50,390 nucleotides of DNA from DALYJJ01 sp031969915 (GTDB taxonomy: Bacteria; Acidobacteriota; Terriglobia; Bryobacterales; Bryobacteraceae): assembly GCA_031969915.1 (NCBI GenBank), contig DALYJJ010000035.1, positions 1 through 50,390 on the forward strand, written 5' to 3'. The notes beneath the pieces were generated by a model. That model saw nothing but the letters and a program-made list of their open reading frames with translations, searched no databases and was not told the DNA's origin. Both the position numbers and the translations under genes were made by a program. Below are positions 1-7,557 of the stretch, piece by piece; the stretch's first letter is position 1, and every line of letters begins with the position of its first letter.

Positions 1-342
1 GGCGCCGTGTTTCCGCTGTTCCACGTTCTCGGCGCGGTGGGCGAGTGCCGCGGCGGCAGCGTGGTGAACATCGTCAGCGACCAACCCCTGGTGGTGGACG
101 CCCTGCTGCTCGCTCTCGGGAAACTACGGCGGATGATCGTCGCGAACTTCACGCCGCAAACGCGCATCGTGCGGCTCCGCAATCTGGCGCCTTCCATGCT
201 CGTGAAACATTTGAACGACACAAACGCGGAACGGGCGATGCGCGAGCCAGAGCAATTCCGCGCGGAGGGCGGCGCGCCCATCCGCGACGGCAGGCTCGAA
301 TTGCGCCCCTTCGCACTGGCGCGCCTGGAATGGACACTATGA
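1..342 (+). CDS. C-terminal fragment, probable D-apionate lactonase
   Basis: The frame is open at the left edge, so only the last 113 residues are visible. They hold a segment near RRMIVANFTPQT followed by beta-rich sequence, which reads like the C-terminal beta domain of a sugar-acid lactonase or glycosidase-like enzyme. I recall this pattern from D-apionate lactonases (ApnL), which open D-apionolactone to D-apionate. The assignment leans on context: the next genes are a sugar transporter, an OiaC-like TIM barrel and an ApnO-like oxidoisomerase. The stop codon overlaps the ATG of the transporter gene (ATGA), so the two are translationally coupled. An unrelated glycosidase C-terminus remains possible. 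Confidence 0.5.
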   Translation, partial: GAVFPLFHVLGAVGECRGGSVVNIVSDQPLVVDALLLALGKLRRMIVANFTPQTRIVRLRNLAPSMLVKHLNDTNAERAMREPEQFRAEGGAPIRDGRLELRPFALARLEWTL

Positions 343-1359
343 ACCCTGATCTCGTCACCGGCATCGCCGGCGTGCTTATCGGCGGCATCCTGAATGGGAG
401 CTTCGTGGCGCCCATGAAGCGCATGAAGGGCTGGGAGTGGGAGAACACCTGGTTCGTCTATTCGATCAGCGGGTTGCTCATCATCCCCTGGATCGCCGCC
501 TTCTATGCCGTGCCGGGCCTGACCGGCGTGCTGAGCGCGGCGCCTTCCGCGGCAATCTGGAAGGTCATCCTGTTCGGCATCGGATGGGGTATCGGTTCGG
601 TGCTCTTCGGTCTGGGCGTGGCGCGACTGGGGCTGGCCGTGGGCTACGGGCTGATCCTCGGGCTGATCGCGCCGATCGGAACATTCCTGCCGCTCGCTGT
701 TTTGTACCCGGAGCGGCTGGGNNNNNNNNNNNNNNNNNNNNNNNNCCCTGGCCATTGGGACCGCGATCGTGCTCGGAGGCATCGTCTTCTGCGGCGCGGC
801 GGCCAAGATTCGGGAGAACGCTGCCGGAGGGCCCAGGACGAAAGCTGAAGGCTTCGGCGTGGGTCTGATCATCTGCATCCTCGCCGGGCTCTTTTCGCCC
901 ATGCTGAACTTCGCGTTCGTCTTCGGCAAGGAGTTGCAGGATTTGGCGGCTGCGGCGGGTGCCGGACCCAACGGCGCGGGGAACGCCATCTGGTGCCTGA
1001 CGCTCACCGCCGGATGCCTGATGAACGCAGGCTACGCTGCCTATCTGCTTTCGAAGAACGATCGGTGGAAGTTGTTCCGGGGCGCGCCCGCGGCTTATTG
1101 GATCTGGGGCTCGCTGATGGGGCTCCTCTGTTTCGGCAGCTTCATGGTGTACGGCGCCGGCGCGACGGCGCTCGGTTCGCTGGGCGGCATCGTCGGCTGG
1201 CCGTTGTTCATGTCCATGGCGCTGATCACATCGAACTCGCTGGGCGCAATGACGGGCGAGTGGGCGGGGGCGCCGAAGAAGGCCTGGGGGTACTCAATGG
1301 CGGGTATCGGGCTGTTGATCGTGGCCATCACGGTGATTGGCGCCGGAGGGCAGGGCTGA
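339..1359 (+). CDS. RhaT-family sugar/H+ symporter (interrupted by assembly gap)
   Basis: This is an about 340-residue multi-spanning membrane protein of the L-rhamnose-proton symporter (RhaT, drug/metabolite transporter superfamily) type. The N-terminal helix carries the NGSFVAPMKRMKGWEWEN pattern seen in RhaT relatives, and hydrophobic segments alternate with short loops through to the C-terminus. The start ATG overlaps the preceding stop codon. A run of 24 N at 722-745 falls in the gene. The reading frame is one before the gap and another after it, where it resumes as LAIGTAIVLGG from 748. If the gene is intact, the missing length must be 2 modulo 3, so the N run is a placeholder. In this operon the substrate is more likely apiose, apionate or a related sugar than necessarily rhamnose. 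Confidence 0.8.
722..745. other. Assembly gap (24 N)
   Basis: Twenty-four undetermined bases interrupt the RhaT-family gene. The coding frame differs on the two sides, so the true gap length is not a multiple of three and 24 cannot be the real size of an intact gene. This points to a draft or metagenome-derived scaffold. Confidence 0.99.
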
Positions 1360-1363
1360 CGCG

Positions 1364-2176
1364 ATGCGGCTGGGCATCGGCACCTACGCCTACATGTGGT
1401 CCATCGGTTTTCCCGGCGCCGCGCCGCGCGCGCCGATGAATGCCCTGGGGCTGCTCGAGAAGGCCGAAGCGCTGGGCGTGAACGTAGTGCAGTACGGGCC
1501 GAATCTCTCCCTTTCCACGCTGCCTGAGGAGGAGCGAGGCCTGGTCGTCGCGCGCGCACGGGAACGCGGTATTCGCCTGGAAGTGGGCACGCGCGGGCTG
1601 GAGAGCGGCAATCTCGCCGTTCACATCGAACTGTGCGGCTGCGTTGGCTCCGATTTCTTGCGTACCGTGCCGGAGCGGCCCGACGGGTCCGTGCCGTCCG
1701 CCGCGGAAGTGGTGTCGGCGTTGCGTCCGCTGTTACCCGAACTGGAACGCGCGCACGTTCGCTTGGGCATGGAGAACAGCCGCATGCCGGCGCGGGAGAT
1801 GCGGCGCGCGCTCGACGAACTGGCAAACCCCTCGGTAGGCGTCACGCTCGACACCGTCAACTCGCTGGCCATCCCCGAAGGCACGCGTGAAGTGGCGGAA
1901 CAGCTCGCCCCGTGGACCTATTGTTTACATGTCAAGGATTTCACCGTGCGGCGCGACTGGCACATGATGGGCTTTCAGGTGGAAGGCTGCGCGGCGGGAC
2001 AAGGACAGTTGGACGTGGCCTGGCTTCTCGGCCTGCTGCGGCCTTACGAACGCTGCCAAAGCGCGATCCTGGAGCTGTGGCCGCCGGAGCAAGCGGACCT
2101 GGAGAGCACCATCGCGCTTGAGGGACAATGGGCGGTGGAGAGCGTTCGCTACTTAAGGACCCTCATCCCCGATTGA
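1364..2176 (+). CDS. oiaC: Sugar-phosphate isomerase/epimerase-like TIM barrel, probable 3-oxo-isoapionate decarboxylase
   Basis: The 270-residue protein has the xylose-isomerase-like TIM barrel fold. It starts with MRLGIGTYAYMWS and shows barrel-strand motifs ending in acidic or His residues (GMENSRM, VGVTLDTVNS, YCLHVKDFT) that normally bind a divalent metal. Sitting between a RhaT-type transporter and an ApnO-like dehydrogenase, it matches OiaC, which decarboxylates 3-oxo-isoapionate to L-erythrulose in D-apiose breakdown. The ATG at 1364 lies 13 bases after GGAGGG and 4 bases after the transporter stop. No signal peptide is visible, so it is cytoplasmic. The fold is clear; the exact substrate is inferred from context and recalled similarity, and a generic hydroxypyruvate-isomerase-like enzyme is the alternative. 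Confidence 0.62.
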   Translation: MRLGIGTYAYMWSIGFPGAAPRAPMNALGLLEKAEALGVNVVQYGPNLSLSTLPEEERGLVVARARERGIRLEVGTRGLESGNLAVHIELCGCVGSDFLRTVPERPDGSVPSAAEVVSALRPLLPELERAHVRLGMENSRMPAREMRRALDELANPSVGVTLDTVNSLAIPEGTREVAEQLAPWTYCLHVKDFTVRRDWHMMGFQVEGCAAGQGQLDVAWLLGLLRPYERCQSAILELWPPEQADLESTIALEGQWAVESVRYLRTLIPD

Positions 2177-2194
2177 AGGAGCAGTCAGGCGTTT

Positions 2195-3049
2195 ATGAAC
2201 CGAACCGTGGTGATCGCCGGCGCCGGCGGGAAGATGGGCGCGCGGGCGGCGGAGAAACTGGCAGGCCGCGCCGAGTACCAGGTTCTGCTATGTGAGAAGG
2301 ACGCCGATCGCGCCGGTGCGCTGGAGGCGAAGGGGCTTGTGGTCACACCGCTGGCCGAAGGCCTCTCGCGCGCGGACTTCGTGGTGATGGCCGTGCCGGA
2401 TGCGTTCATCGGCCGCATCGCGCACGAACTCGTGCCGCGAATGAAGCCGGGCGCCACGCTGATCATGCTGGACGCCGCGGCGGCGTACATCGGCGAGTTG
2501 CCGCACCGTGATGGGATCACGCAGATGATCACCCATCCGTGCCATCCTCCGTTCTTCACGGAACAAGACACCCCGCAGGCGCGGGCCGACTACTTCGGCG
2601 GCATCGCCGTGCAGGACATCCTGGTGTCGCTGATTGAAGGTTCCGAAGAGAGCTTCGCGGAGGGCGCCGAACTGTGCCGGGCGATCTTCGCGCCGGTGCG
2701 GAAGGCCCACCGGGTGACGCCGGAACAGTTCGCGTTGCTGGAGCCGGCGATGTCGGAGATCGTGGTGGCGACGGCGGCGATCCTGATGCGCGAATCGCTC
2801 GACATGGCGATTGCCAAAGGCGTACCGCGCGAGGCCGCCGAGGCGTTCATGGCCGGGCATGCGCAGATCGCGTTGGCGATCGCCTTTGGCGCCGAGAAGT
2901 CGCCGTTCTCCGATGCCGCGCAGTTGGCGATCGATTGGGGCAAGGAGTACTTCGTCCATCCCAGGTGGAAGCGCGCGTTCGACCGCGACGTACTGGAAGA
3001 GGCGATCCGCTACATGCTGCACCCGACCCGCGAACCCGCCGCCCGGTAG
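2195..3049 (+). CDS. apnO: Probable D-apionate oxidoisomerase (6-phosphogluconate-dehydrogenase-like)
   Basis: The 284-residue NAD-dependent dehydrogenase has a Rossmann motif GAGGKMG at residues 9-15, strand-end AVPD near 66-69 and an unusual HPCHPP motif at 114-119. A helical C-terminal domain of the 6-phosphogluconate dehydrogenase type follows. The THPCHPPFF signature and the overall layout match what I recall of ApnO, which oxidises and isomerises D-apionate to 3-oxo-isoapionate. OiaC, encoded just upstream, would take that product. AAGGAG stands 12 bases before the ATG and overlaps the end of the oiaC-like gene region, so the genes are co-transcribed. Among the genes here this one gives the strongest sequence support for an apionate pathway. 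Confidence 0.72.
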   Translation: MNRTVVIAGAGGKMGARAAEKLAGRAEYQVLLCEKDADRAGALEAKGLVVTPLAEGLSRADFVVMAVPDAFIGRIAHELVPRMKPGATLIMLDAAAAYIGELPHRDGITQMITHPCHPPFFTEQDTPQARADYFGGIAVQDILVSLIEGSEESFAEGAELCRAIFAPVRKAHRVTPEQFALLEPAMSEIVVATAAILMRESLDMAIAKGVPREAAEAFMAGHAQIALAIAFGAEKSPFSDAAQLAIDWGKEYFVHPRWKRAFDRDVLEEAIRYMLHPTREPAAR

Positions 3050-3115
3050 GGCCCGCGCCTCCGCGCCGCACGGGCGGATTATGATGCTTAGGTCACCCCG
3101 GGCAGGAGGTTTCAC

Positions 3116-4552
3116 ATGGCCAGAAAGATCGCAATGATCGGCGCGGGCAGCATTGTGTTCTGCCGCACGCTCTTGAACGACATTCTCTCGACCCCTTCGC
3201 TGTGGGATTCCGAGATCGCACTCATGTCGCGTACCGAGCCGAAGCTGCGCGCGATGGAGAGCTTCGCCCAGCGCATGGCGGCCGACAACGGATTGCCCGC
3301 CCGGATCTGGGCCACCCTCGACCGCCGCGAAGCCATCCGCGACGCCGATTTCGTGGTGGTGATGGTGCAGGTGGGCGGCGTCGACGCCTTCGAAATCGAT
3401 TACAAGATCCCGCTGCGCTACGGCATTGACCAGTGCATCGCGGATTCGCTCGGGCCGGGCGGTATCTTCCGCGGGCTGCGTTCGATCCCCTTGCTGGTGG
3501 AGATCGCCCGCGACATGGAAGCGGTGGCAAAGCCGGGCGCGATCATGCTGCAATACGCCAACCCGATGGCGGCGAATTGTCTCGCCTTGGGGAAGGCGTC
3601 AAAGGTGCCGTTCGTCGGACTGTGCCACGGCGTGCAAACCACGCTCGACCTGATCTCCCGCTACTGCGGCGTGCCCAAGGACGAGATCACCTACACCTGC
3701 GGCGGCATCAATCACATGGATTGGTTCCTGCGCCTGGAACACAAGGGGCGCGATCTGTATCCGCGTCTTCGGGAAGTGTTCGAGCGCCCCGAGTTCTACA
3801 AGAACGAAAAGGTTCGCGGCGAGGTGTTCCGGCACTTCGGCTACTTCATGACCGAGTCCACCGGCCACCTCAGCGAGTACGTGCCGTGGTTCCGGAAGAG
3901 CCGTGCCGCGCTCGACGCCTATTGCGACGAGCCGAGCTTCGGCGGCGAGACCGGGGCGTACTACTCGTGGTGCCGCACTGTTTCCGACTACTACGCCCAG
4001 AACGATCCGCTGCAGTTTGAGTCGACGCAACTGGAGCCGCGGAGCGTGGAGTACTGCTCGTGGATCATGGAAGCCGTGGCCACGGGGCGGCCGTTCCGCT
4101 TCATGGGCAACGTCCGCAACGACGGTTACATCACGAACCTCCCACAGGGGTGCTGCGTGGAAGTGCCGACCTTCGCCGACGACACGGGACTGCGTCCCAC
4201 CGTGGTGGGCGAACTACCCATGCAGTGCGCCGCGCTGTGCCTGACCAATGTGAACGTGCAGATGCTGACGGCGGAGGCGGCGTTGACGTCGGACCCGGAG
4301 CTGGTGATGCAGGCGGCAGCGATGGATCCGCTGTCCTCGGCGGTGTGCACGCTCGACGAGATCCGCCGCATGTGCGCGGAGATGCTCGAAGCGCAGCGCG
4401 AATGGCTCCCCGGATTCGCGGGGAAGCGCGTAGCCGCGCGGCCGACGATCGTGGTGCCGGCCGATTGCGAGGCGGTGGACGTGCCGCTCGACCCGGCGCT
4501 GGCGATCGGAAAGCGCTTCGGGACGCTGATCAGCCACACGGCGGCGAACTGA
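3116..4552 (+). CDS. Glycoside hydrolase family 4 (alpha-galactosidase/alpha-galacturonidase-like)
   Basis: The 478-residue protein shows the GH4 hallmarks: an N-terminal NAD-binding loop (GAGS, 9-12), the metal-binding Cys170 and His171 in GLCHG, His200 in GGINHMDWF, and a TESTGHLSEY segment near 245-255. GH4 enzymes cleave alpha- or beta-glycosides by an NAD+/Mn2+-dependent oxidation-elimination mechanism and usually act in the cytoplasm; no signal peptide is present. AGGAGGT precedes the ATG. It is 66 bases downstream of apnO and is probably the last gene of the same operon. Pectin-side-chain sugars such as galacturonides are plausible substrates because apiose occurs in rhamnogalacturonan II. 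Which glycoside it cuts cannot be read from the sequence. Confidence 0.82.
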   Translation: MARKIAMIGAGSIVFCRTLLNDILSTPSLWDSEIALMSRTEPKLRAMESFAQRMAADNGLPARIWATLDRREAIRDADFVVVMVQVGGVDAFEIDYKIPLRYGIDQCIADSLGPGGIFRGLRSIPLLVEIARDMEAVAKPGAIMLQYANPMAANCLALGKASKVPFVGLCHGVQTTLDLISRYCGVPKDEITYTCGGINHMDWFLRLEHKGRDLYPRLREVFERPEFYKNEKVRGEVFRHFGYFMTESTGHLSEYVPWFRKSRAALDAYCDEPSFGGETGAYYSWCRTVSDYYAQNDPLQFESTQLEPRSVEYCSWIMEAVATGRPFRFMGNVRNDGYITNLPQGCCVEVPTFADDTGLRPTVVGELPMQCAALCLTNVNVQMLTAEAALTSDPELVMQAAAMDPLSSAVCTLDEIRRMCAEMLEAQREWLPGFAGKRVAARPTIVVPADCEAVDVPLDPALAIGKRFGTLISHTAAN

Positions 4553-4556
4553 GGAG

Positions 4557-4633
4557 TGGTGGGCGGTCGCGGGCTCGAACCGCGGACCTCCTGCTTGTAA
4601 GGCAGGCGCTCTAACCGGCTGAGCTAACCGCCC
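4557..4633 (-). tRNA. tRNA-Val (anticodon UAC)
   Basis: On the minus strand a complete cloverleaf of 77 bases is visible. The acceptor stem GGGCGGT pairs with ACCGCCC, the D-arm contains AGCTCAG, and the anticodon stem CCTGC/GCAGG encloses loop CTTACAA with anticodon TAC. The T-arm contains GGTTCGAGCC, and the 3' CCA is encoded. It lies 4 bases after the GH4 stop, in the opposite direction. A TACACT box on the minus strand at 4655-4660 is a possible -10 element. Confidence 0.96.
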
Positions 4634-4733
4634 TCCTGTGGGCGAGGCACTTTCAGTGTACTATTCCGCGGCGCCGGGGCAGCTTGGCGAAGATTTCAGG
4701 ACGCCGGCTCGAGCTTACGCGCGCCGCGCCGCG

Positions 4734-5912
4734 TCAGTACTTCGGGACCTTCGGATCCACCTTGTCGCTCCAGGCGAGGATGCCGCCCCGCATGTTCAGG
4801 AGCCGGGTGAAGCCCGCGGTCTTCAGGAAGTCGATCGCCTTCTGGGACCGGACGCCACCCTTGCAGTGAGCGACGAGGTCGCGATTGGGATCGAGTTCGC
4901 TCACGCGCTTCGGAAGCTCGCCGAGCGGCATCAGCTTCGCGCCGGGAATGCTCGCAATCTGGTATTCGTGCGGCTCGCGCACGTCGATGAACTGAAAGTC
5001 GTCGCCGCGGTCGAGCTTCGCTTTGACGTCGACTGGATCGATCTCGCCTTCTTTCACAGGGGCCACCGGAGGGGCTGCCGTCGGGGAGGGCACGCCACAG
5101 AACTGATGATAGTCGATCAGTTTGGTGATGGTGCGGTTCGGCCCGCAGATCGGGCACTCGGGGCTGCGGCGCAGCTTCAGCTCGCGGAAGCGCATGGCCA
5201 GCGCGTCGTAGAGCACCAGCCGTCCGATGAGCGGCTCGCCCTGGCCAATGATCAGCTTCACGGCTTCCGTGGCCTGCACCACGCCGATCAGGCCGGGCAG
5301 AATGCCAAGTACGCCGCCTTCGGCGCAACTCGGAACCAGGCCCGGAGGCGGCGGCTCCGGATAGAGGCAGCGGTAGCAGGGTCCGTGCTCGGTGGCGAAC
5401 ACCGTGGCCTGGCCCTCGAAACGAAAGATTGACCCGTAAACATTTGGCTTGCCAAGTAATACGCAGGCGTCGTTCACCAGGTAGCGCGTCGGGAAGTTAT
5501 CCGTGCCGTCCACCACCAGGTCGTAGTCTTTGATGATGTCGAGCGCGTTCTCGCTGGTCAACGCCACTTCATGCTTCACCAGCTCCACGTTGGGATTGAT
5601 GTCGCGCATGCGGTCCGCCGCTGAATCCAGCTTCTTGCGGCCCACATCCTTGGTGCCGTGAATCACCTGGCGGTGCAGGTTGGTGTGATCGACGACATCG
5701 AAGTCCACCAGGCCGATCTTGCCGATGCCCGCCGCGGCCAGGTACAAGCCAAGCGGCGCACCCAAACCTCCGGTGCCCACCAGCAGCACCTTCGCCTGCT
5801 TCAGCTTCAACTGTCCTTCCATGCCCACCTCGGGCATGATCAGGTGGCGGCTGTAGCGGAGAATCTCTTCCTGCGTCAGGGCCGCGGCGGGCGCGGCGAC
5901 ATCAGTGGCCAC
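4734..5912 (-). CDS. moeZ: MoeZ/MoeBR-type adenylyltransferase-sulfurtransferase (ThiF + rhodanese)
   Basis: The 392-residue protein has an N-terminal E1-like ThiF/MoeB domain (residues about 8-250; RYSRHL, then GTGGLGAP for ATP, and zinc Cys pairs CYRC and CPIC). A C-terminal rhodanese domain follows, with active-site Cys350 in HCKGGVRS. It adenylates the C-terminal glycine of a sulfur-carrier protein and loads sulfur on it as a thiocarboxylate. I chose the GTG at 5912 because GGGAGG stands just upstream and the residues before it lack family similarity. The gene overlaps the sulfur-carrier gene by 11 bases and ends the cysM-mec-cysO-moeZ operon. The partner is therefore most likely the CysO-like carrier rather than MoaD. 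Confidence 0.9.
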   Translation of the reverse strand: MATDVAAPAAALTQEEILRYSRHLIMPEVGMEGQLKLKQAKVLLVGTGGLGAPLGLYLAAAGIGKIGLVDFDVVDHTNLHRQVIHGTKDVGRKKLDSAADRMRDINPNVELVKHEVALTSENALDIIKDYDLVVDGTDNFPTRYLVNDACVLLGKPNVYGSIFRFEGQATVFATEHGPCYRCLYPEPPPPGLVPSCAEGGVLGILPGLIGVVQATEAVKLIIGQGEPLIGRLVLYDALAMRFRELKLRRSPECPICGPNRTITKLIDYHQFCGVPSPTAAPPVAPVKEGEIDPVDVKAKLDRGDDFQFIDVREPHEYQIASIPGAKLMPLGELPKRVSELDPNRDLVAHCKGGVRSQKAIDFLKTAGFTRLLNMRGGILAWSDKVDPKVPKY

Positions 5913-6186
5913 GGCGTCCTCCCGCGATGCTCGGCACGATCGACACTGTGTCGCCATCCTTCAAAGGCGTCGCTTCCTTGCTGAGATAGCGGATGTCCTC
6001 GTCGTTCACATACACGTTGACGAAGCTGCGCAGCTTGCCTTCGTCGTTGTAGAGTTGCTTGCGCAGGTCGGCGTAGGCGGAGGTCAGGCTCCCCAGCGCT
6101 TCGCCCACCGTCGTGCCGGGAACCTCCACGGCGTCCCGCTTCTCCGTATACTGACGCAGCGGCGTCGGAATCAGAATCTTGGCCAT
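5902..6186 (-). CDS. cysO: CysO/MoaD-like sulfur-carrier protein with C-terminal tail
   Basis: The 94-residue ubiquitin-fold protein begins AKILIPTPLRQYT and contains FVNVYVNDEDIRYL, which is close to mycobacterial CysO. Sulfur carriers normally end in Gly-Gly; here Gly89-Gly90 are followed by RRGH, so the chain must be trimmed before adenylation. The upstream neighbour encodes a JAMM peptidase that could do this. The two Gly codons (GGAGGA) also supply the Shine-Dalgarno for moeZ, whose GTG start lies inside this gene. The start ATG shares a base with the mec stop codon (TGATG). Role: sulfide donor as a C-terminal thiocarboxylate for cysteine synthesis. Confidence 0.88.
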   Translation of the reverse strand: MAKILIPTPLRQYTEKRDAVEVPGTTVGEALGSLTSAYADLRKQLYNDEGKLRSFVNVYVNDEDIRYLSKEATPLKDGDTVSIVPSIAGGRRGH

Positions 6187-6602
6187 CAGTAAACCAACTC
6201 CTCTCGAACGGCTTCGGTCTGCTCCATGTTGGGCAGGAAACTGCGGGCGTGGTCGAACTCGCCGTTCTTAATCGACAACACCACGAAGGAATACCACGGA
6301 CAGGAGTTTTTCAGGTCCGTCTCGGAAAAGTAGGCGTCGCAATCGGGGTGCGAATGGAAGATGCCGATGAGCTCCAGACCGCGGGCGCGGGCCTCGCTGT
6401 CGGCCTTCAGCAGGTCCTCGGGACGCAGTTCGTAGCGTTCGTGCTGAACGCCCTCGAAGGCGTTCTCCAGCGGAATCGCCACCGCCACCGTCTTGGTCTC
6501 GCCGTCGTTGGCGCCGAGCATGGCCCCGCAACACTCGTTCGGAAACGTGGAGCGCGCGTGGGCCACCATGATCTCCCACGCCGCGCGTTCAATCCTGATC
6601 AT
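6186..6602 (-). CDS. mec: Mec-type JAMM/Mov34 metallopeptidase
   Basis: The 138-residue zinc peptidase has a complete JAMM motif: Glu23, then His83-Ser-His85-Pro, Ser93 and Asp96 (IFHSHPDCDAYFSETD). In mycobacteria Mec+ hydrolyses the CysO-cysteine adduct, releasing cysteine and regenerating the carrier. Relatives also trim C-terminal tails from ubiquitin-like proteins. Both jobs fit here because the neighbouring carrier has residues after Gly-Gly. The gene overlaps the end of cysM by 14 bases and runs into cysO with a one-base overlap. It is cytoplasmic with no leader. Confidence 0.9.
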   Translation of the reverse strand: MIRIERAAWEIMVAHARSTFPNECCGAMLGANDGETKTVAVAIPLENAFEGVQHERYELRPEDLLKADSEARARGLELIGIFHSHPDCDAYFSETDLKNSCPWYSFVVLSIKNGEFDHARSFLPNMEQTEAVREELVY

Positions 6603-7545
6603 CCCAGAATGGCTCGCTCAGATACTTCGCCGCGCCGTCACAGAGCACAGTGACGATCACGCCCGTCGCGCCGCGCTCGGCCAGTTCGCGGCCCAGCGTG
6701 CGTGCGGCGTGCAGATTGGCGCCCGCGGAGATACCCACCAGCACGCCTTCTTCGCTCGCCATGCGCCTGGTCATGCGGTAGGCGTCTTCGGTTTCGATCC
6801 ACACATTGCGGTCCGCCAGGCTCTCGTCGTATATCGCGGGAACGATGGCTGTCGGCATGTGCTTCAAGCCCTCCAGGCCGTGAAAGCCCGTGGAAGGCTG
6901 CGCGCTCGCGCAGACGACGTGGGGCATGTCCCGCTTCAGCCGCCGCGTGGTCCCGGTGAACGTGCCGCTGGTGCCCATCGACGCGACGAAATGCGTGATG
7001 CGCCCCGCGGTCTGCTGCATGATTTCCGCCGCCGTGGTTTCGAAATGCGCTTTCCAGTTCGCGGGATTGCTGTACTGGTCGGGGTAAAAGTAGATGTCCG
7101 GGTCGGCTTCGTAGATCTTGCGGCACTCGCGGATCGCTCCATCCGACCCTTCCGCGGGATCCGTCAAAATCGTCTCGGCTCCAAACGCCTTTAACATCCG
7201 CTTGCGCTCTTCCGAAGCGTTGGCAGGCAGGCACAGCCGCACGCGATAGCCAAGCGACGCCCCGATCATCGCGTAGGCGATGCCCGTGTTGCCGCTGGTA
7301 GCGTCCAGGATCACCCGGCTGCGATTCAGCCGGCCCGTGCGCTCGCCATCGAGAATCATGTTCAACGCCGGCCGGTCCTTCACGGAGCCGCCGGGATTGA
7401 AGAACTCCGCCTTCCCGTAGATCTCCACGCCGGGCAGATCCGCGTCCATCTTCGCCAGCCGCAACAATGGCGTGTTGCCAATCTGCGCGAGCAGATTCGT
7501 CGCCGGACTGCGGGAAAGTCTTGGCACAACGCCCAGTGTGGCCAT
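6589..7545 (-). CDS. cysM: Cysteine synthase, CysM type (PLP-dependent)
   Basis: The 318-residue fold-type II PLP enzyme shows IGNTPLLRL, the Schiff-base Lys56 in NPGGSVKDRPA, and the phosphate loop near MGTSGTF. In organisms with CysO/Mec, CysM uses O-phosphoserine or O-acetylserine together with the CysO thiocarboxylate, not free sulfide. Gene order cysM-mec-cysO-moeZ supports that route. I chose the ATG at 7545 (MATLGVV) by similarity. An upstream ATG at 7584 lies inside a TAGAAT -10-like box (7583-7588, minus strand), so it is unlikely to be used. The gene is divergent from the aldose-epimerase-like gene. Confidence 0.9.
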   Translation of the reverse strand: MATLGVVPRLSRSPATNLLAQIGNTPLLRLAKMDADLPGVEIYGKAEFFNPGGSVKDRPALNMILDGERTGRLNRSRVILDATSGNTGIAYAMIGASLGYRVRLCLPANASEERKRMLKAFGAETILTDPAEGSDGAIRECRKIYEADPDIYFYPDQYSNPANWKAHFETTAAEIMQQTAGRITHFVASMGTSGTFTGTTRRLKRDMPHVVCASAQPSTGFHGLEGLKHMPTAIVPAIYDESLADRNVWIETEDAYRMTRRMASEEGVLVGISAGANLHAARTLGRELAERGATGVIVTVLCDGAAKYLSEPFWDDQD

Positions 7546-7557
7546 ACGCTCTAAGGG

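Noticed and set aside
2288..3553. 421-codon minus-strand frame opposite apnO and GH4
   Set aside because: Composition is His/Arg-rich with no motif, while both plus-strand genes show catalytic residues.
5902..6186. Calling the small ubiquitin-fold protein MoaD (molybdopterin synthase)
   Set aside because: Linkage to cysM and mec and the NVYVNDEDIR segment favour CysO; no other molybdopterin gene is nearby.
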